DNA of 19,709 bases from Rickettsia typhi (GCA_945883665.1 CAMCXV010000017.1:1-19709); one strand, 5' to 3'; counted from the stretch's first letter, positions 9,104 through 19,272 are shown. Numbers and translations: made by a program. Notes: generated by a model from the sequence alone, not told the origin.

Positions 9104-9682
9104 ATGATTAAACAAGATTTTTCTAATTTAACTGGCAAAATTCTTATAGCTAGCCCCTACAGCATGAAAAACAACATCTTCTATCAATCTTTGGTGTATA
9201 TTGCTCATCATAGTAATGAAGGTTCCATTGGTTTTATTATTAATAGACCTATCGACAATGGTATTTCCTTAAAAAATTTACTCAAAAAAACAAAATCAAA
9301 TATTGATTTTAGTTTATTAAATTTAGAAATTTTAATTGGAGGACCGCTTGATCTTGAAAGAGGTTTTTTCTTACACTCTGCTGAATATAATAAAAATCTT
9401 TTATTTAAACCAGCACATTCAGATTTAGCAATCAGTTCGAATATTGAAATTCTTAAAGACATAACAACTGGAGCTGGTCCAAAATTGACTATGTTTACAA
9501 TTGGATATACAGGTTGGAACAATGGTCAGATAGAGTATGAAATTCAGAATAATTTATGGATAATCACCGAGCCAGACAACGAGCTTATTTTTGGAGTTGA
9601 AAATAGCTCTAAATGGCATAACGCCCTAGTTAATTTAGGTATAGATATTTCTGATTTTTCTCCGCATTTAGCAAATTGTTAA
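9104..9682 (+). CDS. YqgE/AlgH family protein
   Basis: This 192-residue soluble protein belongs to the YqgE/AlgH family (DUF179), widespread in proteobacteria and of uncertain biochemical role; AlgH was named for an effect on alginate production in Pseudomonas. Recognisable segments: GKILIASPYS (11-20), FYQSLVYIAHHSNEGSIGFIINRP (26-49), LIGGPLDLERGFFLHS (77-92), and near the end FTIGYTGWNNGQIEYEI with WHNALVNLGID. Length is normal. The first ATG fits the family N terminus. No signal peptide or membrane segment is seen. It is a single gene, divergent from pccB and convergent with the glpT-like gene, with only 23 bases between stop codons and no terminator hairpin visible. Confidence 0.93.
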   Translation: MIKQDFSNLTGKILIASPYSMKNNIFYQSLVYIAHHSNEGSIGFIINRPIDNGISLKNLLKKTKSNIDFSLLNLEILIGGPLDLERGFFLHSAEYNKNLLFKPAHSDLAISSNIEILKDITTGAGPKLTMFTIGYTGWNNGQIEYEIQNNLWIITEPDNELIFGVENSSKWHNALVNLGIDISDFSPHLANC

Positions 9683-9705
9683 TATTATTTTGATATATAG
9701 CAAAA

Positions 9706-11055
9706 TTACTTTGTTTGAGATTTTATTTTCCTCTCCAACGTTAAGTAAAAAAACCACCCCCCAACTAATGATGCAATAATAAAAAACATAAAAACAGCAT
9801 TCCACCCCCAATTATCAGAAATCAGTCCAACGCAAATACCAGAAATTCCAGATCCCACATAACCCATTGTACCAACTAGACCATTAGCTGTACCAATTGC
9901 TTTTTTAGAGGCAAAATCTGCTGAGGCAACCCCTGCTAATATCTGGGGACCATAGACAAAAAAACCCATCAAAACCATTAACAATCCGTTTAAAAAAGTA
10001 TAATCTGCTGGTATTTGCCAAAATATCAAAATTGCAAAAGAAAGAGCTATCATAAAAATCATTCCAACCGATCCTCTTTGACCATGAAATATTTTGTCAG
10101 AAACTAAGCCAGCTAAAACCCCCCCAAACAAGCCCGCAAGCTCATAAGCTGCAACATACCATCCCGCTTCGTTAATTTGTATATTTTTGAATTCCTTTAA
10201 AAACAAAGGAGCCCAAAATATAACACCTAAACGCACAATATAAAGACTCATATTAGCAAAACAGATATACCACATATTTCTATTAAAAAAGACTCTCTTA
10301 ATGATATCAATAGTATTTAAATTATCTTGCTCTTCATTTTTTATATTAATCTTTTGATCTTTATATAACTCCACCATTGGAAAACCCAGTTCTTTTGGCG
10401 ATTCTCTAAGTCTATTAAACAAAATATAAGAAACTAGTAATGCAATTATAGATGGAACAAAAAAAGCAAATCTCCAACCAAAATCTGAAACTAAATATCC
10501 AGATATTACCAAAGCAAAAGCCCCACCAACCTGATGAGATGCAGATGCGTAAGCCCATTTTGCTCCAAGTTCTTTTGGCGCAAACCAATGTGTTAACATT
10601 TTGGCTACCGGCGGCCAACCCATAGATTGAAACCAATTATTCATAATCCATAATACACACAAAAAACTTAAATTTTCTGAAAATCCTAAGAAAAATGTAA
10701 TAATAGCAGAACAGAAAAGACCAATTGGCATAAAATATCTAGCATTTGATCTGTCACTTAAATAGCCATTAACAAATTTTCCAACCCCATAAACTACAGA
10801 AGCAATTGTTAACACAAAGCCTAACTGGGTTTTTGTATAGCCAAACTCCTGCATAAAAGCTGGCATAATCATGGAAAAATTTTGACGGCACAAATAGAAT
10901 GTAGCATATCCCAAAATGACTGATAATAATATCCTCATTCGCCATTTATTGTATATTTTACGCTCCTTTTCTGAAAATAAAAAATGATTTTCTTTCGATT
11001 CTTGCGCAAAGTTTTCTTCAGAAACTTTTAACAGAGTTTTTGTATTTTTTAACAT
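9706..11055 (-). CDS. glpT: OPA-family MFS transporter, glycerol-3-phosphate (GlpT) type
   Basis: This 449-residue, 12-segment carrier belongs to the organophosphate:phosphate antiporters (GlpT, UhpT, PgtP). Features shared with E. coli GlpT are the first-helix arginine in FYLCRQNF (Arg57), the histidine in SASHQVGG (His174), and the second substrate arginine in YIVRLGVIFWAP (Arg275), plus the MFS signature GKFVNGYLSDRSNARYF (92-108). A hydrophilic loop at about 217-250 joins the two halves. It likely exchanges inorganic phosphate for host glycerol-3-phosphate, a known Rickettsia trait that supports phospholipid synthesis; hexose-phosphate specificity cannot be ruled out. AAGGA touches the ATG at 11055, too close for normal spacing, and there is no other methionine until residue 40. 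It lies downstream of recJ but has its own likely promoter. Confidence 0.88.
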   Translation of the reverse strand: MLKNTKTLLKVSEENFAQESKENHFLFSEKERKIYNKWRMRILLSVILGYATFYLCRQNFSMIMPAFMQEFGYTKTQLGFVLTIASVVYGVGKFVNGYLSDRSNARYFMPIGLFCSAIITFFLGFSENLSFLCVLWIMNNWFQSMGWPPVAKMLTHWFAPKELGAKWAYASASHQVGGAFALVISGYLVSDFGWRFAFFVPSIIALLVSYILFNRLRESPKELGFPMVELYKDQKINIKNEEQDNLNTIDIIKRVFFNRNMWYICFANMSLYIVRLGVIFWAPLFLKEFKNIQINEAGWYVAAYELAGLFGGVLAGLVSDKIFHGQRGSVGMIFMIALSFAILIFWQIPADYTFLNGLLMVLMGFFVYGPQILAGVASADFASKKAIGTANGLVGTMGYVGSGISGICVGLISDNWGWNAVFMFFIIASLVGGWFFYLTLERKIKSQTK

Positions 11056-11085
11056 TCCTTAACCAAGAATATTTAGCTGTTCCGT

Positions 11086-11114
11086 ATAATAGTAATAATT
11101 AATTTGATAATCAA
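11086..11114 (-). promoter_or_regulatory. Candidate promoter for the glpT-like gene
   Basis: On the minus strand TTGATT (11109-11114) and TATTAT (11086-11091) are 17 bases apart, wholly within the 89-base recJ-glpT gap. The start would be about 25 bases before the ATG. This suggests that the transporter is not only read from recJ. Confidence 0.45.
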
Positions 11115-11144
11115 GTAATAGTTATAACTTCTTAATTTTGCTGT

Positions 11145-12905
11145 CTAGGATTGAATAATCAAATCTTTTATTTGCAGTTGTACGGTTTGCCTATTTTGCC
11201 AGCTATTTACTTTTAAACTACCAATCACTGATAAATCATAAGGTTTTTTAGACAAAATCACATCTGCAAGAAGGGTATTCATAGAATTAAATGCGATAGC
11301 ATTTAAAGATCTAGAAGAGTAAGCATCTCTGGTTGGAACAAACTGCACCTTAATATGGCTACCCCCAACAATATCCGCTTTTAGTACGAATAAATTATCA
11401 AATTTAAAAACTGGTGATGGATTACCATTACCAAATGGTTCTAATTTATTGATTTCCTCAATTAAATTTTCATTCACGGCGCTAGAAATTAAATCTAGAT
11501 CATAAAATTCTTCTAAATGAGTAGTAGAGTTTTTTAATATAGCTTCAAACCTATTTTCCAAAAACTCTTGTAATATATTTAATTTACTTTCCTCAATAGT
11601 GAAACCAGCGGCCATAGAATGCCCACCACCAGCTATTAATATAGAATTCAAATTAGCTTCAATTAAAGCCGCACCAAAATCACATCCTTTTATTGATCTA
11701 CATGATCCCTTCCCTATACCGTCATTGACTGCAATTACTGCAACTGGTCTATTATATGTTTCTTTCAATCTTCCAGCTACAATTCCTATAACACCTGGAT
11801 GCCAACCTTTGCCAGCAACGAAAATCACTGCATTTTTAGCTTGTAACTTAGCAGCTTTATGAGCTTCTTCTAAAATAGTAAGTTCTATTAATTTTCGATT
11901 ATTATTATGCTCACTGAGCTCTTCTGATAATTTTTGCGCTTTTTGAGAATTATTTGTAGAAAGTAAAGCAGCACCTAAAGATGATGTACCTACCCTACCA
12001 CCTGCATTAATCCTAGGACCAAGAACAAAACCAAGATGGTAGCAATTAATAGCTTCCTGTAAGTTAGCCACATCACACAAAGTGGCATAACCTATATTTG
12101 ACCTACTTTGCGCAATTTTTAATCCTTGTTTAACAAAGGCTCTGTTTAATCCAGTAAGTGTCATCACATCACATACCGTTCCAAGAGCAACAATATCAAG
12201 TTGCTTTATTAAATCCGGATGCTTAATAGAATTATTTTCAAAAAACATTTCTTTTTTAAGGATGGAGCAAAAAGCAACTGCAAATAAAAAAGCAACTCCA
12301 ACTGCAGCAAGATTTTTGTAATCACTTGTTTCATCGATCCTATTAGGGTTGATTACAGCAATAGCTTTAGGTAATTTATCCAAGCTGATATGATGGTCAA
12401 TAACTATGACATCAAGACCTATATCAGAAGCATGCAACAAAGCATCAAATGCTACTGACCCACAATCAACAGTAATAAGCAGCTTAGTATCATTATCTTT
12501 TATTTTTTGCATAGCAGCTGAAGTTGGTCCATATCCTTCTTCTATTCGATCTGGAACGTAAATTTCAGCCTCTATTTTTAGCTCTCTTAGAATATTTTTT
12601 AACAAGGCTGAAGAAGTTGCACCATCTACATCATAATCAGCAAAGATACAAATTTTCTCTTTAGTCTTTATTGCTTTCACAATTCGCTCTGCTCCTTTTT
12701 GCATATCAAGCAAGTGAAATGGATTAGGTAGTAATGTTTTTATTTTAGGATCAAGAAAATTAAAAGCATCCTCCGATGAAGATACTCTAGTTGAGACTAA
12801 TCTTGCCAAAAAATCACTAATTTGAAGATCTCTAGAAATCCTAGTTACCATATCTTCTTCAATTTTTGTAGGATACCAAATTTTTCCAAGAACAGACTTT
12901 TTCAT
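11145..12905 (-). CDS. recJ: Single-stranded-DNA-specific exonuclease RecJ
   Basis: RecJ is a 5'-3' single-strand exonuclease of the DHH phosphoesterase family, acting in RecF-pathway recombination, mismatch repair and base-excision repair. The 586-residue protein shows FADYDVDG (88-95, motif I), TVDCGS (145-150), the DHH motif at 170-172, LGPRINAGGR (295-304), the DHHA1 part with GWHPGVIGIVAGR (367-379), and AGGGHSMAAGF (425-435). A C-terminal OB-like domain follows. Length is normal for RecJ. The ATG at 12905 gives the usual N-terminal lead WYPTKI. No Shine-Dalgarno sequence is evident. It is divergent from ppdK. RecF also lies in this window, though the two are not adjacent. Confidence 0.97.
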   Translation of the reverse strand: MKKSVLGKIWYPTKIEEDMVTRISRDLQISDFLARLVSTRVSSSEDAFNFLDPKIKTLLPNPFHLLDMQKGAERIVKAIKTKEKICIFADYDVDGATSSALLKNILRELKIEAEIYVPDRIEEGYGPTSAAMQKIKDNDTKLLITVDCGSVAFDALLHASDIGLDVIVIDHHISLDKLPKAIAVINPNRIDETSDYKNLAAVGVAFLFAVAFCSILKKEMFFENNSIKHPDLIKQLDIVALGTVCDVMTLTGLNRAFVKQGLKIAQSRSNIGYATLCDVANLQEAINCYHLGFVLGPRINAGGRVGTSSLGAALLSTNNSQKAQKLSEELSEHNNNRKLIELTILEEAHKAAKLQAKNAVIFVAGKGWHPGVIGIVAGRLKETYNRPVAVIAVNDGIGKGSCRSIKGCDFGAALIEANLNSILIAGGGHSMAAGFTIEESKLNILQEFLENRFEAILKNSTTHLEEFYDLDLISSAVNENLIEEINKLEPFGNGNPSPVFKFDNLFVLKADIVGGSHIKVQFVPTRDAYSSRSLNAIAFNSMNTLLADVILSKKPYDLSVIGSLKVNSWQNRQTVQLQIKDLIIQS

Positions 12906-13057
12906 TGTAATAAGAAATAATAATCTAAATACTCAATTAGTAGAATCGGAATTGTAACATCAAAAATATGTACGTCTATACAATTTAGATATTTATAGTA
13001 ATAATTGCTGTAAATTTCACTAAATAAATTTTTAATGAATATAACTATCAATTTTTA

Positions 13058-13086
13058 TTGAAAAAATAGTACTTGAGTTATATAAT
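13058..13086 (+). promoter_or_regulatory. Strong sigma-70 promoter for ppdK
   Basis: TTGAAA (13058-13063) and a perfect TATAAT (13081-13086) are separated by exactly 17 bases, the best promoter match in the window. The start near 13093 leaves a leader of about 30 bases before the ATG, which has no clear Shine-Dalgarno sequence. The rest of the divergent region 12906-13122 shows no other distinct element. Confidence 0.65.
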
Positions 13087-13122
13087 CTTTATAAATCTTT
13101 ACACTTCATTTAGAAATTTCTC

Positions 13123-15780
13123 ATGAATAAACTAATATTCCATTTCGGTCACCAGAATAACGAAGGTAATGCAAAAATGAAAGATAAGCTCGGCGGTAAA
13201 GGAGCTAATCTTGCTGAAATGTCTAATCTTGGTTTGCCAATTCCAGCTGGTTTTACAATTGCAACAGACATATGCTCACACTATTACGCTAGTGGCAATA
13301 AATTAACCAATGCTTTTGAAAAACAGCTTTTTCAAGCAATAGAAAAACTAGAAAACGAAACTGGAAAAATTTTTGGTTCTATAAAAAATCCATTGTTATT
13401 ATCTGTACGTTCTGGCGCTAAAATATCGATGCCTGGTATGATGGATACAATTTTGAACTTAGGAATGAATGACGAAGTTGCTGAAAGTTTAGCAAAAATC
13501 ACAGATAATCCTTTTTTTGCTTATGATAGCTACCGTAGATTCATTGAAATGTACGGATCTGTAGTGCTTGGGATTTCAAATTATATTTTTGAAGATACTT
13601 ACGATAATCACAAAATTAACCATTCTATCAATAATAATGCAGAGATCAGTACTGATATATTGAAATTGGTAATTCAAGATTATAAAAAAATAATTTACAA
13701 AACTACAAATAAAGAATTTGAAACTAATTTAGATAAACAACTTAAAAATGCAATAGAAGCAGTACTCAAATCGTGGATGAGTCCAAGAGCAGTTCATTAT
13801 AGAAAAATCAATAATATTAATGAACAAGATATTATAGGTACTGCTGTTAATATTCAATCAATGGTTTTTGGTAATAAAGGAACTAATTCTGCTACAGGAG
13901 TAGTTTTTACTAGATCCCCTACTGATGGTGAGAAAAAAATATTTGGCGAATTTTTAATGAATGCTCAAGGAGAAGATGTTGTAGCTGGTATTAGAACTCC
14001 TAATCCTTTAATGGCAAAAGATCAAAAAGATGGTCTATCGATGGAAGAATTAATGCCCAAAGCTTATAATAAATTAGTAGAAATTTGTAATCAGCTTGAA
14101 AAGCATTATGGAGATATGCAAGATATTGAATTTACCATAGAGGAGGAAAAATTATATATATTACAAACAAGAAACGCAAAAAGATCGGCTGCTTCTGCTG
14201 TAAAAATTGCCGTTGATATGGTAGAAGAAGGAATTTTAACTAAAGAGCAAGCTTTACTTAGAATCAACCCAGAATCTTTAAATCAACTTCTTCATACTGC
14301 TATTGACTATTCTAGCAAGTTAGAAATTATTGCAAATGGATTACCAGCCTCTCCTGGTGCAGCTACTGGTATAGTTGTTTTTTCACCATACGATGCAGAA
14401 GTTTTATCTCATCATCATAAGGTTATATTAGTACGTAATGACACAAGCCCCGAAGATATAAAAGGTATGCATGTGGCAAAAGGTATTATTACCGCTCGCG
14501 GAGGCATGACTTCCCATGCAGCTGTTGTAGCCAGAGGAATGGGTAGACCTTGTGTTTGCGGAGTTAAAGGTCTTACTGTCAACGAAAAGGATAAATATTT
14601 TACAACCAGCAATGGACAAAAAATTAGCCAAGGTGATACCATCACTTTGGATGGATCAACAGGTAAAATTATTGTGGGTTCTGTTAATCTTATTGAACCA
14701 AAATTTTCCGAAGAATTTGTAACTATTTTAAAATGGGCTGATTCAATAAAAACACTAAAGGTAAGAGCTAATGCAGAGACTGCTATTGATGCAAAAATGG
14801 CAATTAAGTTTGGCGCAGTAGGTATTGGTCTTTGCAGAACTGAGCATATGTTTTTTGACAATAATAAAATTCCTCTAGTGAGAGAAATGATAATTGCTCA
14901 GGATTATGAACATAGAATGAACGCAATTGCAAAGCTAAAACCTCTGCAAATAGCCGATTTTAAAGAATTATTCTCAATTCTTGAGTCCACGCCTATTAAC
15001 ATCAGATTGCTAGATCCCCCGTTACATGAGTTCTTACCAACTCTACAGCAAGATAAAGAGAATTTAGCAAAAATTCTAGGGGTACCAAAATCGGTTATTG
15101 ATCATCGCTTAGATGTTTTACATGAAATTAATCCAATGTTGGGACATCGTGGTTGTAGACTTGGCATATCTTATCCCGAAATTTATACTATGCAGGTAGA
15201 AGCTATATTAGAAGCTATGTGGATATTATATTCCAAACAATCAATAAGAGCTAATCTTGAATTAATGATTCCTTTAATCAGCGATGTTAAAGAGTTGGAA
15301 ATTATCAAAAATATGATAATGAAAACTATTAAAGAATTAGAGAAAAAATATTCTCATACTTTTAACATAAAAATTGGTACAATGATTGAACTACCAAGAG
15401 CAGCAATACTTGCAGATAAAATTTCACCATTAGTCGATTATTTTAGCTTTGGTACCAACGACCTAACACAAACTACATTTGGTATTTCTAGAGATGATAC
15501 TGGTTCTTTCTTAGGTGATTATATAGATCAGAAAATATTCAAACGTGATCCATTTGTAACTATAGATCAAGAAGGGGTGGGGTTTTTAATTAATACTGCG
15601 ATTAAAAAAGGTAAAAAAACGAATAATAACCTAACATTTGGTGTTTGTGGTGAACATGCTGGCGATCCAGAATCGATTGATTTTTTTCATAATACTGGGA
15701 TCGATTACATATCATGTTCTCCTTTTAGAGTTCCAATTGCAAGAATTGCAGCTGCTATAAGCAAGATAAAAAGCGAGTGA
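13123..15780 (+). CDS. ppdK: Pyruvate, phosphate dikinase
   Basis: PPDK interconverts pyruvate, ATP and phosphate with PEP, AMP and pyrophosphate. The 885-residue protein has the full three-part layout. The N-terminal ATP-grasp domain carries SVRSGAKISMPGMMDT near 94-109. The central phosphohistidine domain carries GGMTSHAAVVARGMGRPC with catalytic His465. The C-terminal PEP/pyruvate barrel carries GLCRTEHMFF (Arg572), FGTNDLTQ (776-783) and GVCGEHAGDP with catalytic Cys842. Compared with the clostridial enzyme (His455, Cys831) it is slightly longer but complete. In Rickettsiales, which lack most of glycolysis, it is thought to make PEP from pyruvate or ATP from PEP; direction cannot be read here. 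It is a single gene with its own promoter, convergent with ftsK across 17 bases. Confidence 0.98.
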   Translation: MNKLIFHFGHQNNEGNAKMKDKLGGKGANLAEMSNLGLPIPAGFTIATDICSHYYASGNKLTNAFEKQLFQAIEKLENETGKIFGSIKNPLLLSVRSGAKISMPGMMDTILNLGMNDEVAESLAKITDNPFFAYDSYRRFIEMYGSVVLGISNYIFEDTYDNHKINHSINNNAEISTDILKLVIQDYKKIIYKTTNKEFETNLDKQLKNAIEAVLKSWMSPRAVHYRKINNINEQDIIGTAVNIQSMVFGNKGTNSATGVVFTRSPTDGEKKIFGEFLMNAQGEDVVAGIRTPNPLMAKDQKDGLSMEELMPKAYNKLVEICNQLEKHYGDMQDIEFTIEEEKLYILQTRNAKRSAASAVKIAVDMVEEGILTKEQALLRINPESLNQLLHTAIDYSSKLEIIANGLPASPGAATGIVVFSPYDAEVLSHHHKVILVRNDTSPEDIKGMHVAKGIITARGGMTSHAAVVARGMGRPCVCGVKGLTVNEKDKYFTTSNGQKISQGDTITLDGSTGKIIVGSVNLIEPKFSEEFVTILKWADSIKTLKVRANAETAIDAKMAIKFGAVGIGLCRTEHMFFDNNKIPLVREMIIAQDYEHRMNAIAKLKPLQIADFKELFSILESTPINIRLLDPPLHEFLPTLQQDKENLAKILGVPKSVIDHRLDVLHEINPMLGHRGCRLGISYPEIYTMQVEAILEAMWILYSKQSIRANLELMIPLISDVKELEIIKNMIMKTIKELEKKYSHTFNIKIGTMIELPRAAILADKISPLVDYFSFGTNDLTQTTFGISRDDTGSFLGDYIDQKIFKRDPFVTIDQEGVGFLINTAIKKGKKTNNNLTFGVCGEHAGDPESIDFFHNTGIDYISCSPFRVPIARIAAAISKIKSE

Positions 15781-15797
15781 AAGTAGGTTAAGAAAAA

Positions 15798-18047
15798 TCA
15801 ATCATCGGGCAATAAAACTTCTCTTTTTCCAGAATGGTTAGGGGATGATAAAATACCATTTTTTTCCATTTCTTCAATGATGTTTGCCGCTCGGTTATAG
15901 CCAATACGCAGTGATCTTTGAATATAACTAATTGATGTTTTTCTTTCATTTTTAACAATATTCAGCGCTTGTTTATATATAGTATCATTATTATTTGATT
16001 CTTCTAATTCATCAGGTAAAAAATCTTCATCAGATTCTGTTACAGCTGATACATATTCTGGAACAGCCGTGCTTCTTAAAAATGATGTTACTCTTTCTAC
16101 CTCTTTGTCGTCAACAAAAGGTCCGTGTACACGAAGTATTCGAGCACTATTTCCCATATAAAGCATATCTCCCATTCCAAGCAACTGCTCTGAACCTTGT
16201 TCGCCAAGAATTGTTCTGCTATCAATTTTTGATGTTACCTTGAAACTTATTCTGCTTGGAAAATTAGCTTTGATCACGCCAGTAATTACATCTACTGAAG
16301 GTCTTTGAGTTGCCATGATAATGTGGATACCAGCAGCTCTAGCCATTTGAGCTAAACGTTGGATTGAAGTTTCAATATCTTTCCCAGCAACTAACATAAG
16401 ATCTGCCATTTCATCAACTATTACTACTATAAATGGCATTTTTTGCATATCAATAGGCATAGATTCAAATATGGGTTTTCCATTTTCAGGGTCAAACCCT
16501 GTTTGAACTCTTCTTTCTAATATTTTACCATCTTTGATTGCTTCTAAAATCTTGCTATTGAAATTTGCTATACTTCTGACACCTAAATGAGACATCAAAC
16601 GATATCTATTTTCCATTTCTTTCACCGCCCATTTTAATGCAACCACAGCTTTCCCTGGTTCAGTAACAACAGGAGTCATAAGATGAGGGATATTATCATA
16701 TGAAGATAGTTCTAGCATCTTTGGATCAATCATTATCATTCTACATTCTGCAGGAGTATATCTGTATAATAATGACATTATCATAGCATTAATAGCTACA
16801 GATTTACCAGAACCAGTTGTTCCAGCCACAAGTAAATGAGGCATTTTGGCTAAATCTGCAATTAAAGGACGTCCTGCTAGATCTTTACCAAGAATGATAG
16901 GTAATATGATATTTTGATCCTGAAATTCCTCAGTTTGAACTAGCTCTTTTAAACGAAAAAAAGCTCGCTGCTTATTGGGTAATTCAATACCAAGAGCATT
17001 TCTACCGGGTATAACTGCAATACGTGTTGAATGGGCTGATAAAGAACGAGCAATATCGTCGGATAATCCTACAACTCGAGATGATTTAGTACCAGCAGCT
17101 GGTTCAAATTCATACATTGTTACCACTGGCCCTTGTTTTATATCTATCACTTTTCCTTTGACGCCAAAATCTCCAAGCACTATAAGAAGCTCTTGAGCTT
17201 TTTGTTCTAATTCAGATGCTGATTGCAACTGTATGCACTTATTATCCGCCTCATCCAATAGATCTACAGATGGCAAGATATCAGTTTCTTGAACTTTGTA
17301 GCTTATATTAGTTGGTACATTTTGATTTTTTCTTGAATGAATTTTATTTTCAACTATTGACTCCATTGGTTCAGTTTCAAATTCCAATTTGCTTCCTACT
17401 ATAATAGGTTCTTTAACAATTTTTACTTCTATTTTAGAAGAGCTAATAGAGTGTTTTAAATTATTCAAATCAAACTTGGGAAAACTTATATAAGAAACTA
17501 TTTTTACAAAGTATTTTCTTATGTAAGTAGCAAATTTAATGCAGCTGGTAAATTGAATTCCAAAAGTTAATATTAGAAAAAATATTGAAAATAAAAAAGA
17601 AATTGGTAATATTAATAACTGAAATTCAGCTAGATGCTTGATAGTCATATTTAGTAGATAAATTCCTAAAACACCTCCTCCATCAGATGGAAGAGTGTTT
17701 ATTTTAATGTTACTACACAAAAGGCAAATAAAAATTATTGAAAATATTAAAGAAATAATTTTTAAAATCTTCCAACTTAAAGATCCATTACAATAAATAA
17801 AATAGGACCAAAAAATAAATGCAATAGGTAAAACAAAAGAGGTTACACCTATTATTTGATAAAAAAAATCTGCTAAATAAGAACCAAAATAACCTAAAAA
17901 ATTTGTTGGTTCATTAACTGTAGAAAGATTAAACGATGGATCATTTTCACTATAAGAACCAAGTGCAATAATAATGATGAAAGCTAGAATAAACAAAGCA
18001 ATCGACCTTACTTTATTGTGCGCAAATAATTTTTTTAGCATAAGCAC
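15798..18047 (-). CDS. ftsK: DNA translocase FtsK
   Basis: FtsK is a membrane-anchored hexameric motor that pumps DNA through the closing septum and helps resolve chromosome dimers. The 749-residue protein has about four N-terminal membrane helices (roughly 13-33, 60-85, 95-115 and 140-165), a short polar linker to about 260, then the alpha/beta motor: Walker A GTTGSGKS with Lys415, Walker B VIVDE with Asp545 and Glu546, and ATQRPSVDVITG. The C-terminal winged-helix gamma domain (about 680-749, SISYIQRSLRIGYNRAANIIEEME) reads polarity sequences. The linker is far shorter than in E. coli FtsK but usual for alphaproteobacteria. The start may be this ATG or the Met two codons on; the difference is minor. 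It lies 104 bases downstream of recF on the same strand. Confidence 0.97.
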   Translation of the reverse strand: MLMLKKLFAHNKVRSIALFILAFIIIIALGSYSENDPSFNLSTVNEPTNFLGYFGSYLADFFYQIIGVTSFVLPIAFIFWSYFIYCNGSLSWKILKIISLIFSIIFICLLCSNIKINTLPSDGGGVLGIYLLNMTIKHLAEFQLLILPISFLFSIFFLILTFGIQFTSCIKFATYIRKYFVKIVSYISFPKFDLNNLKHSISSSKIEVKIVKEPIIVGSKLEFETEPMESIVENKIHSRKNQNVPTNISYKVQETDILPSVDLLDEADNKCIQLQSASELEQKAQELLIVLGDFGVKGKVIDIKQGPVVTMYEFEPAAGTKSSRVVGLSDDIARSLSAHSTRIAVIPGRNALGIELPNKQRAFFRLKELVQTEEFQDQNIILPIILGKDLAGRPLIADLAKMPHLLVAGTTGSGKSVAINAMIMSLLYRYTPAECRMIMIDPKMLELSSYDNIPHLMTPVVTEPGKAVVALKWAVKEMENRYRLMSHLGVRSIANFNSKILEAIKDGKILERRVQTGFDPENGKPIFESMPIDMQKMPFIVVIVDEMADLMLVAGKDIETSIQRLAQMARAAGIHIIMATQRPSVDVITGVIKANFPSRISFKVTSKIDSRTILGEQGSEQLLGMGDMLYMGNSARILRVHGPFVDDKEVERVTSFLRSTAVPEYVSAVTESDEDFLPDELEESNNNDTIYKQALNIVKNERKTSISYIQRSLRIGYNRAANIIEEMEKNGILSSPNHSGKREVLLPDD

Positions 18048-18151
18048 TAATAATTAAATATATTATTTTAGTTATCAAAATATAGTAATTGTCACTTTAG
18101 CGCAAGAGCTTAAAAATCAAAGCTGTATCCCTTAAAAGCGACGCAATTATC

Positions 18152-19231
18152 TTATATATAAATCATTTGAGAATTATCAGCAATCTTATCCAACCCAGCC
18201 ATATCTGTTGCTGTTATAAATGTTTGTAGTTTACTATTTATTATATACTCAGAAAGAGAATCTTTACGCATATCATCTAGGTGAACGAAAACCTCGTCTA
18301 ACAACAAGATGGGAGTAGTTTTAGCTATTGTTTTATTTGCCTCAATCTGACCAAGTAATATTGAAATTAACAAAGCCTTTTGCTCTCCAGTGGAACAAAA
18401 TTTTGCTAATTGCCTCTTTTCTGCATGCTCTACAATCATCTCTTGTTTATTTATACTAAAGTTTGTTCGTTTAGTAATCATATCTTTTTGTCGATTTTTA
18501 TTTAAGTTTGCCGCGTATTTATCTAAAAACTCTTCATCTTTTGTCTCTTTTTCAAACAATAAATTAATACTAAGTTTAGCTTTTGGAAATGGGGCATCAA
18601 CAATATCAATTGATTCTTGTAAAAAAACTATAACATTTGAACGTAGCTTACTGATTTTTAGAGCTGAGTTAGCAATCTTCGTTTCTAAAATTTTTAACCA
18701 TGACTCATCAAAATTTGAGTTTCTTTGCGCTAAAAGTTTTAATCTCTCGCTGATTAGATAGTCATATTTATTAATGTTATTAGCATGCTCTTGATAGAAA
18801 TTATAAACTATTCTATCAAAAAATCTTCTTTTATCGCTTGCCGAACTTAAAAATATCCCATCCATTTGAGGTGTTAACCAAATGATATTAGAAAGATTTG
18901 TTAGTTCCAAGTTACGAATTTTTGTTCCATTATATTCTATTACCCTAGAATTTGCATTGATTAGGAACCTAGATTCAACCAATGCTTTACCTATTTTGCT
19001 TTGTAGATATGTATTACTAGACCAATTTTCTTTATTATCTTGGGATATTTCATCATATTTCGCAGACCTTAACCCTCTACCAGGGCTAAGTAATGATATA
19101 GACTCCAGAATATTGGTTTTACCACTGCCATTTTTACCTAAAATAACAACAATATTGTTGTTAAAAACTAATTCCAAATCCTTGAAATTACGGTAATTAT
19201 GTAAATTTAACTTCTCTATATAAACTTTCAT
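18152..19231 (-). CDS. recF: DNA replication and repair protein RecF
   Basis: RecF is an SMC-like ATPase that with RecO and RecR helps load RecA at single-strand gaps. The 359-residue protein begins with the family lead KLNLHNYRNFKDLEL, followed by Walker A GKNGSGKT (32-39, Lys38), a coiled middle region (about 150-270), the ABC signature STGEQKALLIS (280-290), and Walker B ILLLDEVFVHLDD (308-320). Length is normal. The ATG at 19231 is clearly right because the N-terminal beta strand starts immediately. In many bacteria recF follows dnaN; here it is instead upstream of ftsK, with a mobile-gene fragment on its other side, as is common in shuffled Rickettsiales genomes. Its product acts in the same pathway as RecJ. 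Confidence 0.96.
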   Translation of the reverse strand: MKVYIEKLNLHNYRNFKDLELVFNNNIVVILGKNGSGKTNILESISLLSPGRGLRSAKYDEISQDNKENWSSNTYLQSKIGKALVESRFLINANSRVIEYNGTKIRNLELTNLSNIIWLTPQMDGIFLSSASDKRRFFDRIVYNFYQEHANNINKYDYLISERLKLLAQRNSNFDESWLKILETKIANSALKISKLRSNVIVFLQESIDIVDAPFPKAKLSINLLFEKETKDEEFLDKYAANLNKNRQKDMITKRTNFSINKQEMIVEHAEKRQLAKFCSTGEQKALLISILLGQIEANKTIAKTTPILLLDEVFVHLDDMRKDSLSEYIINSKLQTFITATDMAGLDKIADNSQMIYI

Positions 19232-19272
19232 TATCCAACTGATTCGATTAGCATTTAAAAAAGAAATTATAT

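Noticed and set aside
9208..9522. Minus-strand frame of 104 codons inside yqgE
   Set aside because: Antisense shadow of conserved YqgE motifs.
14415..14861. Minus-strand frame of 148 codons inside ppdK
   Set aside because: It lies opposite the best-conserved part of ppdK, and its composition is what antisense of that sequence would give.
15781..15797. Bidirectional terminator between ppdK and ftsK
   Set aside because: The 17-base gap has no inverted repeat or T-run; likewise none at 5273-5291 or 9683-9705.
18390..18761. Plus-strand frame of 123 codons inside recF
   Set aside because: Antisense shadow of a clear RecF coding region, with no recognisable domain.
18152..19231. recF as a marker of the replication origin
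   Set aside because: Neither dnaA nor dnaN lies next to it, and no DnaA-box cluster was seen; recF is often separated from the origin in Rickettsiales.
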